A DNA stretch of 64,000 bases from Limnoperna fortunei (Eukaryota > Mollusca > Bivalvia > Mytilida > Modiolidae): the NCBI GenBank assembly GCA_944474755.1, contig OX104122.1, forward strand, positions 8,085,223 through 8,149,222. Reading direction: 5' to 3'. The notes below the pieces were generated by a model. It did not search any database, had not been told where the DNA came from, and saw nothing but the letters and a program-made list of their open reading frames with translations. Positions 1 through 11,015 of the stretch are shown here, piece by piece. Both the position numbers and the translations under genes were made by a program. Every line of letters starts with the position of its first letter. The first letter of the stretch is position 1.

Positions 1-420
1 AGAATTTAAAATGATTTTTTTTCCTGAAATGCTTAATATTTTTTAATACAACTCAAATTTGTTTTTTGATTAATCAGTTTTCAAATATTGACCAATGAAA
101 ATGGAAAATCATTACCCAATCAAAAAATTTGGCACATTTTTCAAATGGATGTTGAGGAGGAAAATTTAATGGAGTTTGTTTACATTACATGCACTTGGGG
201 TGAGGATAATTTTTTTTATGGATCAAAAGCCAATAAATGAGTTTACAGTGTGTGTTCACTCGTTTGGTAACTAGTCTGACATGTCTCATTGTGAAATATT
301 GACCTCAGAAAAATAATAATTTTTTCCTCATTATATAACAACAAGGCATGATTCTTATCCAAGTTCTATAAATAGCTCAGAGCTTTATTTACTAGAATCC
401 ACCCATTTTATTTAAAAAGC
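1..420. other. AT-rich sequence, nothing recognised
   Basis: No open frame, terminal repeat or tandem repeat is visible. The stretch ends where LINE-like coding sequence begins. Confidence 0.5.
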
Positions 421-1690
421 ATACCATTCCGAGTGTCCAAAAAGGTGAAAAATACAATGCTGACAACTACGTCAATCTCGCTTACCTGTACTAGTATATG
501 CTGAAAAATAATGGAACATATAATAGCTAGTAACATCATGCAACACCTAGAGAAAAATAACATTCTGTACGATCTTCAACACAGCTTCAGAAAATCTATA
601 TCATGTGAAACCAAATTACTCCATTTTGTACAGGAACTCACAAGCAATTATAACAAAAATATTCAAACTGTTTTAATAATAATGGACTTCGATAAGGACC
701 AACACCTCCTATATAAACTTAACTTCTATGGCATACAAAACCAAACTTTAAACTGGATAAAAGCATTCCTTTCTGACCATACACAAACAGTAGTTATAAA
801 TGGAACATCTTCAAATACCGCACCAGTAGCATCTGGGGGAACCAGGGCACAGTACTAGGACCTATCCTATTTTTTTATGCATAAACAACTTCCCAAAATA
901 TTTATCACACAGTAAACTCAGAGTATTTGCTGATGATAGCATCATTTACAGGGAAATTAGAACTGAAGAAGATTGCACAAAACTACAAAAGGACCTAGAC
1001 TCAGCAACAAAGTTTTGGCTAATGACCTTCCATCCAGATAATTGCAATAAACTTAGAGTATCACAAAAAAACAACCTACATGTATCAGTCACAATTACAT
1101 ACTACATAACCACATTCTTGAATCTGTCACATCAGCAAAATATCTTGGAGTCACTTTACAGTCTAATCTGAAATGGAACTTACATTATGACAACATAATA
1201 TCAAATGCAAATAAATGTCTTGGATTCCTTAAAAGAAACCTCAAACTATCAAACACTGAAATAAACTCGGAAGCTCACCAAGCACTTGCAAGACCAAAAC
1301 TTGAGTATAGCTGTAGTGTATGGAATCCACATAACATCGAACATAAGAAAAAAATTGAAATGGTACAGAGACGAGCGGCCAGATACACAACCAACAACTA
1401 CCATAACTGCAGCAGTGTAACAAACATGATATATACACTGGGCTGGCCAACACTAGCACAGCGCTGTCTCAAAACACGCCTGATAACATTATACAAAATT
1501 GTACACTGCCTTATTGCAATACCAACAACTATCCTAACAGACAGAAAACGCCATACACAAACATACAACACATTCAAACTTCCAAAGATACATGTACATA
1601 CAAATGGTCATTCTTTCTATCACACAATGAAATATGCTACCATCTCATTAATGCAGACTCCGTCAATTCATTTTGGGCAATGTTAATAAA
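421..1690 (+). pseudogene. Jockey-like non-LTR retrotransposon, 5'-truncated and decayed (reverse transcriptase part)
   Basis: The translation reads as the reverse-transcriptase ORF of a jockey/CR1-type LINE, an enzyme that copies element RNA into the chromosome at a nick. Pieces occur in order but in different frames. First comes a GEKYNADNY block at about 430-470. Next is the fingers/palm region at 511-858, which includes DLQHSFRKS and LNWIKAFLSD. The FADDS catalytic motif follows near 927, then the thumb and C-terminal part at 1360-1686 with MVQRRAARY. The first palm aspartate block is shortened: the usual DFxKAFDxVPH is collapsed to MDFDKDQH. Stops and frameshifts separate the pieces, and no endonuclease domain lies upstream. 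It is a dead 5'-truncated copy. Family placement beyond 'jockey-like' is inference. Confidence 0.85.
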
Positions 1691-2780
1691 ACCAGCTGTG
1701 CTCTAATCTAAAGTCCCATGTACATAGTTTTCTATATCTGCACTCTGTATATATCAACATTTGGTTTTTGTTGCATTTTAAAAATTACATACTAGTAGCA
1801 CGGAGTATTTGGAAAATTCTAAGCAATTTCCCGACCTAGTGCGGAATATTCGGACAAATTCTAAGCTATTTTCCGATAAAGCGCGTATTCGGACTTTTCA
1901 GAGCTATTTTCTGAGCTTAGCTTGTAATTTTGTAACAACTCCCGTGCTAATTTATGGAAAATGTCTGAAATGTGTACATTTTCCGACCAAATTTTTCAAC
2001 ATAGCTCAGAAAAGTGTGGTTTTTTGACGAATATATTGGGGTTTTTTTTTAATGTGGTCCAAATACTCCAATACTCAAATTTTCAGTGCTAAAATGCAGA
2101 ATCTCCAGTTACTAGTATATTGTATCAAACAAAATTACAAACGAGAGTAAACAATACCACAGCCTTAAATTACATTTAGGGAGATTGTAATATAATATTT
2201 GCATGAATTTATACTTCTGAAATAATACATTTATATCTGATGTATGAAAAAGGGTGGTTTGTTTCATGTTTAATATCATAATACAAATGATTTCAATAAT
2301 TGTTTATGAAAAAAGAATGTTATAGTATCGTGCATGCATTAGTATGTATCTAACCAGAATTAAAAAGGATGCATGTCTCAGTGTTCCCCCCAGGCCTTTA
2401 AGCACAGCTGTGCTTTACTTTGTTGACGCGGTGCTATCTGATCTACCGCTGTGGTTTAATTTCATGCCGCGGTGCTATCCACTTGTCACTATTTATTGTT
2501 GCATTGTTTATTCAACTGATTAAAGCTGTGGAAAAATACATTCTGTTAATTAATACCTCGGGTCATGTTTACCTGGACAGTTGTAAACATCGGCGCTCGT
2601 TAGATCAGATTCAGATTGCCAGTTACCGTTAGATTCATTCATAAATAAATAACCATACTGATTTTTTATCTGTACACGTTAAATACAAAAGTTTTAATAA
2701 AATAAGACAAATTAAGCTTAATTTTGAATGATTTCATTCATTTCTATGGTGGTCACGGCAAATTTGTGACTTTCACTTTC
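1691..2780. other. Non-coding, with a weak ~41-bp triplicate at 1808-1930
   Basis: 1691-1760 is probably 3' tail of the LINE. Between 1808 and 1930 a degenerate unit with the core TTCGGAC..TTCTAAGCTATTTTCCGA recurs about three times at ~41-bp spacing. The rest is AT-rich and no gene was recognised. Confidence 0.4.
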
Positions 2781-3015
2781 AGTAGAAGTTCAAGTTCAAT
2801 TTCAAAGCTTTATTTAAAGTCGGTACAGTACAACATAACACACAAGCTCTAATGAGCTTTTAAAACCGACATATATATAACAAAACAATACAAATTATAC
2901 ACATGAGACACACAGTTACATAAAATTTAGACATAGATTCATAACGACACACATTCACGATGTGTGCGCTAATAATCGATCCTGCTTCAAAAAAAGTTGT
3001 TCTGGTACAACAATT
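2781..3015 (-). repeat. Retroelement 3'-end-like dispersed repeat (minus orientation)
   Basis: A segment starting TTCAATTTCAAAGCTTTATT leads into a block containing GTACAACATA and GAGCTTTTAAAACCGAC. This layout is typical of 3' ends of LINEs or SINEs lying in reverse in marine invertebrate genomes. Recognition is by style only; no reverse transcriptase is attached. Confidence 0.35.
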
Positions 3016-3017
3016 TA

Positions 3018-3085
3018 AGGGGCCTCTGTGACCAATTGGTTAAGGTAGTTCGTCTGCTATTGATAACGTGGTCTGTCAATACTGA
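3018..3085 (+). repeat. tRNA-derived SINE head fragment
   Basis: The segment starts GGGGCCTCTGTGACCAATTGG and continues into TGGTTAAGGTAGTTC, which contains an RNA polymerase III A-box-like core. The same head is found in reverse at 48856-49051, 35518-35731 and 58568-58612. Only the head survives here. Confidence 0.6.
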
Positions 3086-6000
3086 CAGGGATGAAACTTA
3101 ACAGTCGCCCAGTCGCCAATGCGAGTAGAATTTTTGTTGGGCGACCAAATGCCTGTGTCTAGATCGCCCAGTTGGCGAACGTAACAAGTGTAGTACGATG
3201 CACCGACCAACGAACGCTTAGTCGCATTTGCGTTTACATTTTAAGTTTTGTCCCTTAAAAATACTATTGGCAATATTTCGCGCGTGTAGGATATTTGGTG
3301 AGGTGGTGTAATTATAATCCAGATCGGGAATAGACAGAACAATTTAATTGACATTTAATTTGCATCAGGAATCGTCTTGAAATATTGTACGTGACATTTT
3401 TTTGTCAAAGGGGAATAATGAAAACCGCCTAAGCTGGTTCCCGTCTGACTTATCTTTGTCAATACCACCATGAAGTTAATACTGGCGGAAACCAGTACAA
3501 AGCAAATAAATTACGAAAATCACCGGGAGTAAATATGATTTCGATTCCAGAGGTTTTAAATACGATGTTTCCTATTAACTGTCAAGATTAAAACACAATA
3601 ATAATAATTAGTATTTTGGAAGTAACTTTTAGCATATTAATTAAATTACAATTACATATCACTAACAATTTTTTAAAGAATTTATAATAGCATATTTTCC
3701 ATGGAATAGACCTATTTTTGCAATGATGTCATTTTCTACTTCTTGTTCAACACAAAGAAAGATTAAATTTATTGTACATTTTAAATATAGAAAACATTCA
3801 TTGTTTTGTTTAATGCAAAACAAGACAGACAACACATAAACTTAAATCCTACTCATTAAAAATGGCAATAACTATCATCAAGTATCAATAATGATTGATT
3901 TTTAGCTGGAAACCGATACAAAAAATGGTCACACGGTCGAAAGATATCACGATCAACCACGTCTGATTGTACATGTATATATGCATGTTTTGACATAAAA
4001 GTGCCGGGAGTGATTCACTCCTTCTCTGCTACATTACGAGTAATGGGACCATTACAATTATTCGTTCTACATGGACAACAACAACAATCGTCTGAAAAGA
4101 AAATTAATTGACTTAAGGCGTGTTTTATTTTGTTTAAACACGTTGGAGGTTATTTTTAACCAATAACCTGGTTTAGAGTCAAACTAAAACATGTTTCAAT
4201 ACAATAAAAAAACAAATTGATTCTGCTACTGCTTAGAATGAAGTTACAAAGGGCCTTTGATGTCACCATCAATTATAGGGAGAAGTTACTTCTCTTTTGG
4301 GTGGTTAACAGGGAGAAGTGAGAATAGAAGAGGGAAAAGTGGGTGGACAACAGGGAGTTTCATTATATGTCGCGAAAGCGTCCTGTTTTCTTTTAAATAA
4401 GTGTTTGCATTTGCATTCTTATTGTTATATGTTTTTTAGCAGTTTAATTTATTGAGGATAAAGTATCAAACATTTGATTAACTATTCAGTTTACTTATTT
4501 CACAAATTTTCATAAATACATGTATTAAACATAACAATAAAAAAAAGAATGAACTGTCACAAAACTGTTCATTAAAATAAATGTTTCTTTGTTATTTGTA
4601 CACAAATCGATTGAATTATAATGAAGTACTATAAGAACTAGAAGTAGAAAATTACATCATTGTGACACATAATATATTATGTAAAATGGTAAAATTAACT
4701 ATTAAAAGTATTTTAAAATATTTCACTTAAATTTGATTAAAGTTACTGCCAAATACTTTTTTACTACGTTTCTGTCATTGCAATACTCATTTCATACCTC
4801 TCAGCATAGTACATTTGCAATCTCTGGTACCAAATTCATATCCGCTCCGGAAAATGTAATGTTTTTTGCACAGAACTAGTTTTTCGGTCGTATTTTAAAC
4901 CTACGCTTTATATACTTAATACAAATTAAATGGGTACCAGTTAACTTTGTGGCGCGTAAAGCATAAAAAAACATAAAGCATTACGCTGTATCAAAAATAC
5001 GACAATTCTTACCAAAATGGGAATAAAATTTTAAAGGCGACATTAGGCGATTCTACAAAATGATAGGGCAACTTCACTTCGCTTTGGAAGATGATCGAGG
5101 GCGAAGTGGGACCACGATAATGCGACTTCTTCACACGAATCGCCCTCCATATTCATAAACAATATTTGATACTCTCCAATTATTCAGTAGGACAGCAAAG
5201 ACCCCGACTTGACAGATAAAATCAATTTAACGTGGTACAAGTTACCCGTATGTAAAGCAAAAATTTCTTAACAGCATCACACCACACTTTTGTCTCTAAT
5301 GCACACACAGCTTAAAAAATTTACCATTACATTGCAAATGTATTTCAGCCTTCCCCCTTTTTGTACAAAAAGCCAGAGCTCCAGATAAGCTGCATATTTG
5401 CGTTAGTACGCAATTAAATTTTCATAAAACCCAATTATTTTTATAGCTTTGCGTTGAAAAACGCAATATCAAAGGCCTAAAACCCAATCAATTTTTAGAA
5501 ACATGCTTAATTCACTCATTGAGTGCATAAAATTGTTCAGTCTGAGTGATTGCGTTAATTCATTCAAATAAATACACAAAGTTACGTAATTATGATTCCC
5601 ATTATTTTGCAACGTAACAACCGAGGTATTCCGAATGTAATGTATATTTTCTGCAGCATACGGTGCTCAAGGTATGGAGGTTATTTCACAAGAAGAGATG
5701 CATGTTTCCTGTTGAATACATTTTTGTCAGCAAAAAAAAAACCTAATTCAATAAATATTAGATGAGTTAAAATCCCAAATTAACTTATTTTTGAGTGGGT
5801 GAAAAAAATGATAAAAGTGATATATAAAAAAATACCCAATGAAATAAATCATCAGATGGGTGAAAAACCCAATGAAGAAAATCTTATCTGAAAAGCTGAC
5901 ACAATTTTGTTCAAAGAGGCTTTGAGACCCACACATTACACAAAAGACACAATACTTATATATATTATATATTTAATAAGTACTGATATGTTATCTATTC

Positions 6001-7190
6001 TACTTTGGCAGAGAGATGCTAAATATTTTTCAAAGCGTATGTCGAGTTGCTTCCAATACCCCCCCCCCCTTTTCCTCATTTTGTCACCAAAAAAGCTGAC
6101 ACAAATTTTTCCCGGGGCTTTGAAAGCTGAAAATTGGACGGAAGATGTAATATTATATTTGTTTTAATAATTTATAGGTCGTGATTTGTCACCATTACTA
6201 TTTATATTTTTAATTAAGAGTATTCTGTCCGCCGAGTGCCGAGTTCAAATCAAAACATGCCACTTCAAACGGCATTTTAACCTGGTAAATTAAAACTATA
6301 CAGTACAAAATTTCTATAAATGACAGGTAATTATCTTAGGACTTTGCTGTATTTTATTTTATTGATGTATGTTACGGCACTGCTACGTACGATAACAAAA
6401 ACTGGGACACTATCACGCTTACAAAAAACCGACAAAAAGTTGACCTTTAGTCATGTGACTGAAGTCGTTAAAAATCAGTCATTTGCTTTCATACTGATTG
6501 TCAATCAAACTGACGGCCGCGAAGCAACACCACCAAAACAGTAAAAAAATTCAGTCATGCACAAACAATATTGACATACTAACTTATCGGAAGTTATCTG
6601 CGCTTTGTATTTACGTCTCTAATTGACCCATTTCCAGTTTTACATGATTTATCTCCCCTTTTACTTCCTGTTAAAAAAAACTGCGGCTGTCATTACTAAA
6701 AGACTATGATATTGAAATAAAGATTTTGGATTGTTTTTATATTGTTTGTCTATGCCAATTAAATTTTTATCTAATTCATGTCTTTCAATATGCGTGCCTC
6801 CTACCGGTAACATGTTGGGTAACTCTAGTTTACATGTAAGACTGTAGTTGGTATATAAGCCATAACATAAATGTGTCACACTATACCTTCAATAAACAAT
6901 TAATTGGCACCTATACATACATGTAGTTGAAACCCCGGTTAAATTAAATGGGGTATTAAAATATGTATCATATATACAAACTTTGCAAACTTTTGTTGAA
7001 TAAAAGTGTGCAGTTATAAACTTTAAAATTTATACACAAGTGTTAACAATGAACTGTGGTTAATACATTTTTAATAAATTGTAAGAAATTTTTTTTCCCA
7101 CTTTGTGCCCCAAGGAAATTAATTAACTGTTCAGCAGATGAAAGATACTACATACACCTGACTGCCAGTTAGATAAAGGTGGCTTTTATA
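3086..7190. other. AT-rich non-coding stretch, possibly a decayed DNA element at 3100-5150
   Basis: GTCGCC/GGCGA-rich patches lie at 3103-3180 and 5035-5150 and might be the two ends of an old DNA element, but no matching terminal repeat was found. A short perfect hairpin (GAGAAGT, T, ACTTCTC) sits at about 4279-4293. Short ORFs at 5907-6167 and 6320-6544 have no recognisable protein features. Confidence 0.35.
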
Positions 7191-8475
7191 GTGGTGTCAC
7201 AGTCTTCACGAAATCTTTCCAAAGAATGGTGGACATTCGGTCCACCAACTTCCCCAGAAATGCTGGACAGAAGCAGCTTTTGCCGGACCAAATTTGTCTG
7301 ATGTTGCCATTGTTTACATTTAACTAGCTACTTTATATGCATGTACACAACAGCTCAGACGGAAAACGCAAAATCCGCGTTTCCGCGATGGACCAAATAA
7401 ACTGATCAAGGACGGTCATCGCGACCGAACGTGGATGAACGCGGATGATATCGCGTTCAAAATTGTTGCTGTGTCATCATTACGAACGAGGACTCGCGAT
7501 GATCGTGGATCCAAGGTGACATCGAAAAACAAACATAAAGGTGCGTGTTAATGATGTGTCTAGATGTATGTCATAAAACTTCCAGTTAATAGTGGTTTGC
7601 GTTATAATTAACCCAGATTACGCTTTTTTTATAATTTTTATTTTAGTAAGTTGTTCGCTAAAAAAATATTACAGAGTGATGAAAACGTAATTAAAATAAA
7701 CCTTTACCGTATTTTAAAATAGACAACTAATGTACAACTAATGTACAATTAATTACCGATGTTGCTTATTTTATATATTTTATAACTGTGTGTATTGCGG
7801 TTAGAAAATATTTCCAGTACTGAAAATTTGTAACACGGCGCGTGATTATTACAATAACTATGTTTTTTTTAAAATAAGAAGAAACTAAATAATTCAATAA
7901 TTCTGTTATTTAATAAAATTTTTTATTTGACTACTTTTTTTTGTATTTTATGTGGCAAAAATAGATACTATGTTTTTATGCAGGACAATATTTCAAGTTC
8001 TTTTTACCGGACAATAATAACTGCATATCAGTTTAAATTTCTAGACATGTTACCTTTTCCTTTTCAGATTGAGAATCGGAAGTCGACTCCTGCATGGATG
8101 AATACTTAGAAATGAATTTTATTTTTTATTTTATGTATATAAAAATTGTTTTTATTCAAGAGGCAGTATGACGATATAAGCTTATCGTATCGGGGTACCT
8201 GTACCATGTGTACATATAAAATGTTTATTTCAGATGTTGTTGCCGTACAAATAAAAGCAAAAGTTATTGTACAAATTTACTAAACTAAAAAGGGTGTTTT
8301 TTTTCTGGATTGCATTAGAAATTAACTGGCAGCATCTGTACATGTGCTGTTTTATTTTCACAGTAGTTGGATTTCCGTTTTGGAAGGAAGGAATACTGTG
8401 TTTATTATTTCAGGGTGATCTGAAACAACAATGTATATTTTATACTCGGGGTGAATTGATTGTAACAACAATTAT

Positions 8476-8512
8476 ATTCTTTTTGAAAAAAATGTTGGCC
8501 CTGAAAAGGGCC
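8476..8512 (-). terminator. Histone-mRNA-type 3' processing signal after the BEN ORF
   Basis: On the minus strand GGCCCT-TTTC-AGGGCC (8512-8497) forms a 6-bp stem and 4-nt loop matching the metazoan histone stem-loop consensus. CAAAAAGAAT follows 11 nt downstream (8485-8476), resembling a U7-binding histone downstream element. Spacing and order match those of the other arm at 9986-10023. Confidence 0.65.
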
Positions 8513-8537
8513 GTTGGATATAAAAGCCATAGGCAGT

Positions 8538-9056
8538 CTAAAGATGGCTGAACTCTACTTCTCGAAACTCGGTCTGCACTTCGGGCTGAACTACCATCGG
8601 AACCTTCTTCTTCTTTTCTGTTGGTCGACGAAGAAGTTCGTTGACTTTTGGTACGACGGTACATCTCCAGGTGTCGTCTTGTCGAACCTCGGGATAAAAG
8701 TGGAGTGTGTACTTCTTGATTAATTCTTTCCTAACTGGGTCCAACTCCCTTTTAAAGTGTTTTCCACCACCGAACCAGTTGTACCAGTAACGGAGATTGT
8801 CGATCCCAAACAGTTCGGGGAAAAACTTCTTGGTTAGATGTGCTGCAAAGTTTCCAGGCCCCTTTGATGAAGCATCAACTGCAGCCAACTCTTCTGGCGA
8901 AAGATGCTGATGCAAAACATCTACACTGGTGTCTTGTGCAGCGGGTTCTGCTACAGCAGCAAGCATCTGAATGTGATGTGGTTGGCCTACGGACCTCGTC
9001 ATCAGCATGTCCATTTTTCCATCACCCCTCTTGCATAGTGCCTCCACTTCAGCCAA
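8538..9056 (-). CDS. BEN-domain protein ORF, antisense to the transposase within the same transposon
   Basis: The 172-residue frame carries a BEN-type module at about residues 50-145. LSPEELAAVDASSKGPGNFA leads into a block with FFPELF, YWYNWFGG, a basic ELDPVRKELIKKYTLHFYPE segment and a closing W..C..KVNELLR. BEN domains are small alpha-helical DNA- or protein-binding modules found in chromatin regulators and in some viruses. The frame is open upstream to about 9106 but has no ATG there; the first in-frame ATG is near 9013, so the listed TTG start is not reliable and the N-terminus is probably lost. The stop is 26 bp before a histone-type stem-loop. It is divergent from the transposase with no promoter-sized gap. 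A role with the transposase is inference. Confidence 0.65.
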   Translation of the reverse strand: MAEVEALCKRGDGKMDMLMTRSVGQPHHIQMLAAVAEPAAQDTSVDVLHQHLSPEELAAVDASSKGPGNFAAHLTKKFFPELFGIDNLRYWYNWFGGGKHFKRELDPVRKELIKKYTLHFYPEVRQDDTWRCTVVPKVNELLRRPTEKKKKVPMVVQPEVQTEFREVEFSHL

Positions 9057-9965
9057 TCTCTTAGTTGTTGCTTGCTTGCAGATCCATCTACTTCAAGCAC
9101 TCGCATACACAAGGAGTTGAAGGCAGATGGTGCAACTTTCAGTCTATCAACAACAAAAAGAGCAATAGATGCTGCAGGATTTACCAGTTCTACCCCCCGT
9201 TATGATCAAATGGTCAGGGACGTCAACAAAATCCGGCGCACGGACTTCTGCAGAAAGCTTATTTCCGACAACAAAGCTTTTGACGACGTCATCTTTTCAG
9301 ATGAAAGCTCAATTCAGTTACACCAAAATAAGTTAACAATATATAGACCAAAAGGTTCGCTACCTCCATCTTTACCTAAACCGAAGCATCCCTTGAAGGT
9401 CCACGTGTGGGCAGCAATAAGTCGCAGAGGTCCTACAAAAATCACGATTTTTGAAGGAATCATGGAGAAGGAATTTTTTACTAACAACATCCTGAGGGAC
9501 AACCTTCTGCCATTTATAAAGACACAATTTCCTGAAGGCCACAGATTCCAACAAGATAACGACCCAAAGCATCGGTCAATCATGGCAAAACAGTTCATGG
9601 AACGTAATGGAATCAATTGGTGGACAGACTGGCCTTCAGAGAGCCCCGATCTAAATCCCATTGAGATGGTCTGGAACCAGATGAAACGACATGTAGCTCG
9701 GCTTGAACCAAGGTCAAAGGATGAGTTAGTGCACTGCATTATGGACTTCTGGAGATCGGAGATGACAGCTGAGTTGTGCAACAGGTATATCGATCACATC
9801 TTTAAAGTTGTGCCTGTATGTGTGCTCATGAATGGAGCAGCCACAGCTCACATTCCGAATCATCTGTTTCGAGAACCATCTCGTGGGAAGAGCATACGCT
9901 ACTTCAGTGATAAGATGAGGGAGGACGGCGAGGTGTTGCAGAAAATATCTGCCGTTCGGCAGTGA
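9039..9965 (+). CDS. Tc1-like DDE transposase, N-terminally incomplete
   Basis: The frame opens after a TAG at 9036-9038 and has no early ATG; the track-style start at 9072 is a TTG. It retains the tail of the DNA-binding region (STRIHKELKADG), then the DDE catalytic core. The core has VIFSDESS with the first Asp, FQQDNDPKH with the second Asp, and SPDLNPIEMVW with the Glu. 35 residues separate the second Asp from the Glu, against 34 in canonical Tc1. The enzyme class cuts and pastes DNA at TA sites. The N-terminal helix-turn-helix pair is missing, so roughly 300 of the usual ~340 residues remain. The frame otherwise has no stops. The stop codon is 20 bp before a histone-type stem-loop. Confidence 0.85.
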   Translation, partial: CLHFSQSLSCCLLADPSTSSTRIHKELKADGATFSLSTTKRAIDAAGFTSSTPRYDQMVRDVNKIRRTDFCRKLISDNKAFDDVIFSDESSIQLHQNKLTIYRPKGSLPPSLPKPKHPLKVHVWAAISRRGPTKITIFEGIMEKEFFTNNILRDNLLPFIKTQFPEGHRFQQDNDPKHRSIMAKQFMERNGINWWTDWPSESPDLNPIEMVWNQMKRHVARLEPRSKDELVHCIMDFWRSEMTAELCNRYIDHIFKVVPVCVLMNGAATAHIPNHLFREPSRGKSIRYFSDKMREDGEVLQKISAVRQ

Positions 9966-9985
9966 GACTGTCGTGCAAAATAAAC

Positions 9986-10023
9986 GGTCCTTTTCAGGAC
10001 CACACATCTAATTCAAAAAGAAT
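9986..10023 (+). terminator. Histone-mRNA-type 3' processing signal after the transposase
   Basis: GGTCCT-TTTC-AGGACC (9986-10001) followed by ACACA matches the histone 3' stem-loop consensus with its UUUC loop. CAAAAAGAAT at 10014-10023 lies 12 nt downstream, at the position of a histone downstream element. It is the inverted counterpart of 8476-8512, and similarity extends beyond both to about TTGTTGTTA. Confidence 0.65.
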
Positions 10024-10921
10024 CTATATTGTTGTTAATATCGATTTATTAAAAAATGGACATAACCTAATGATGTAAATTATGACAATTTTACAATTCA
10101 ATACTCGAAACTTTCATCTTCATGTAAATTTATCGAAAAATTCACATCGTACATGCAGCTAAATTCCGTTGAATAAATACATGCAGTACCTTAACAGTAT
10201 AAAAGGTGTTTTTAATAACTAATTCCATATTAATTACTTTTATTAGGTACGTTTTATTTTAAAAGTATATTGTTATTGGTAGTGTCACCCCAAATTAAGA
10301 TTAATTATCAGGCGTATAGTTGTTGAGAGAAAAAAATGTTACATAGAATTTACGTTGTTAGGGGGGAGGGGGTGTCTTTTACGTTCTACACTGACAAACT
10401 TAATGCCCTTGGTCGGACGGTCATGGAATTTACATGAGTGATCAATTACTTATAGCTTTGGGTTGTATAATTAACATTGGCGAGTTTAACCTGGTTACAA
10501 TAGGTGGTCTATGTGTAAATGCCATTTCCTTTTTGGAAAATAATTTTTTTTTAATTTTAAACTTTAAATCCCCCAAGTCCAACTGTCGTGAATAAGTATT
10601 GCGTTTCCTCGCCAAGTGTTAATAAAGCAGGTGACACGATTCTTGCATTTGTTCGTTGTATTTATCTTCCCGTGAAATATTTATACACACGAAAATAGTC
10701 GTACACGTTTCCTCTCCGTGTTAATGACTAACCACGTATACCAATTTTGTCTGCAAAAAACTATGCCCATTTAACTACACAAGACATTTAACAATCACTG
10801 ATGTGTATTTCCACTCACCTTGTTGTGTATAAATAGATTTCTAACTCAACCAATCAATCGCAATTTAACATCCAGGTATCGGTCGTACTTCGACCTTAAC
10901 CTTACATTTGTTTACACAGTT

Positions 10922-11015
10922 TCACGAGATGGTTCAATTTTTAAATCGCCTGAATATAGCTGAAATATTGCTGCTCGGGCGTTAAACACCATTAATCAAT
11001 CAATCAATCAATTTT
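10922..11015 (+). repeat. SINE 3' tail with (CAAT)n, nested in the transposon's right flank
   Basis: CTGAATATAGCTGAAATATT, then TGCTGCTCGGGCGTTAAAC, then CCATTAATCAATCAATC. The same tail type closes the GC-rich modules of the satellite at 23.9-34.4 kb and a decayed copy at 39860-39925. Confidence 0.55.

Noticed and set aside
3100..5150. A DNA transposon bounded by GTCGCC-rich ends
   Set aside because: No inverted terminal repeat or target duplication could be matched, so it is only mentioned as a possibility.
9314..9781. Minus-strand ORF within the transposase
   Set aside because: It is a shadow of the conserved plus-strand DDE frame.
8476..10023. A histone gene pair
   Set aside because: The 3' signals are histone-like, but the ORFs encode BEN and transposase proteins; no histone fold sequence is present.
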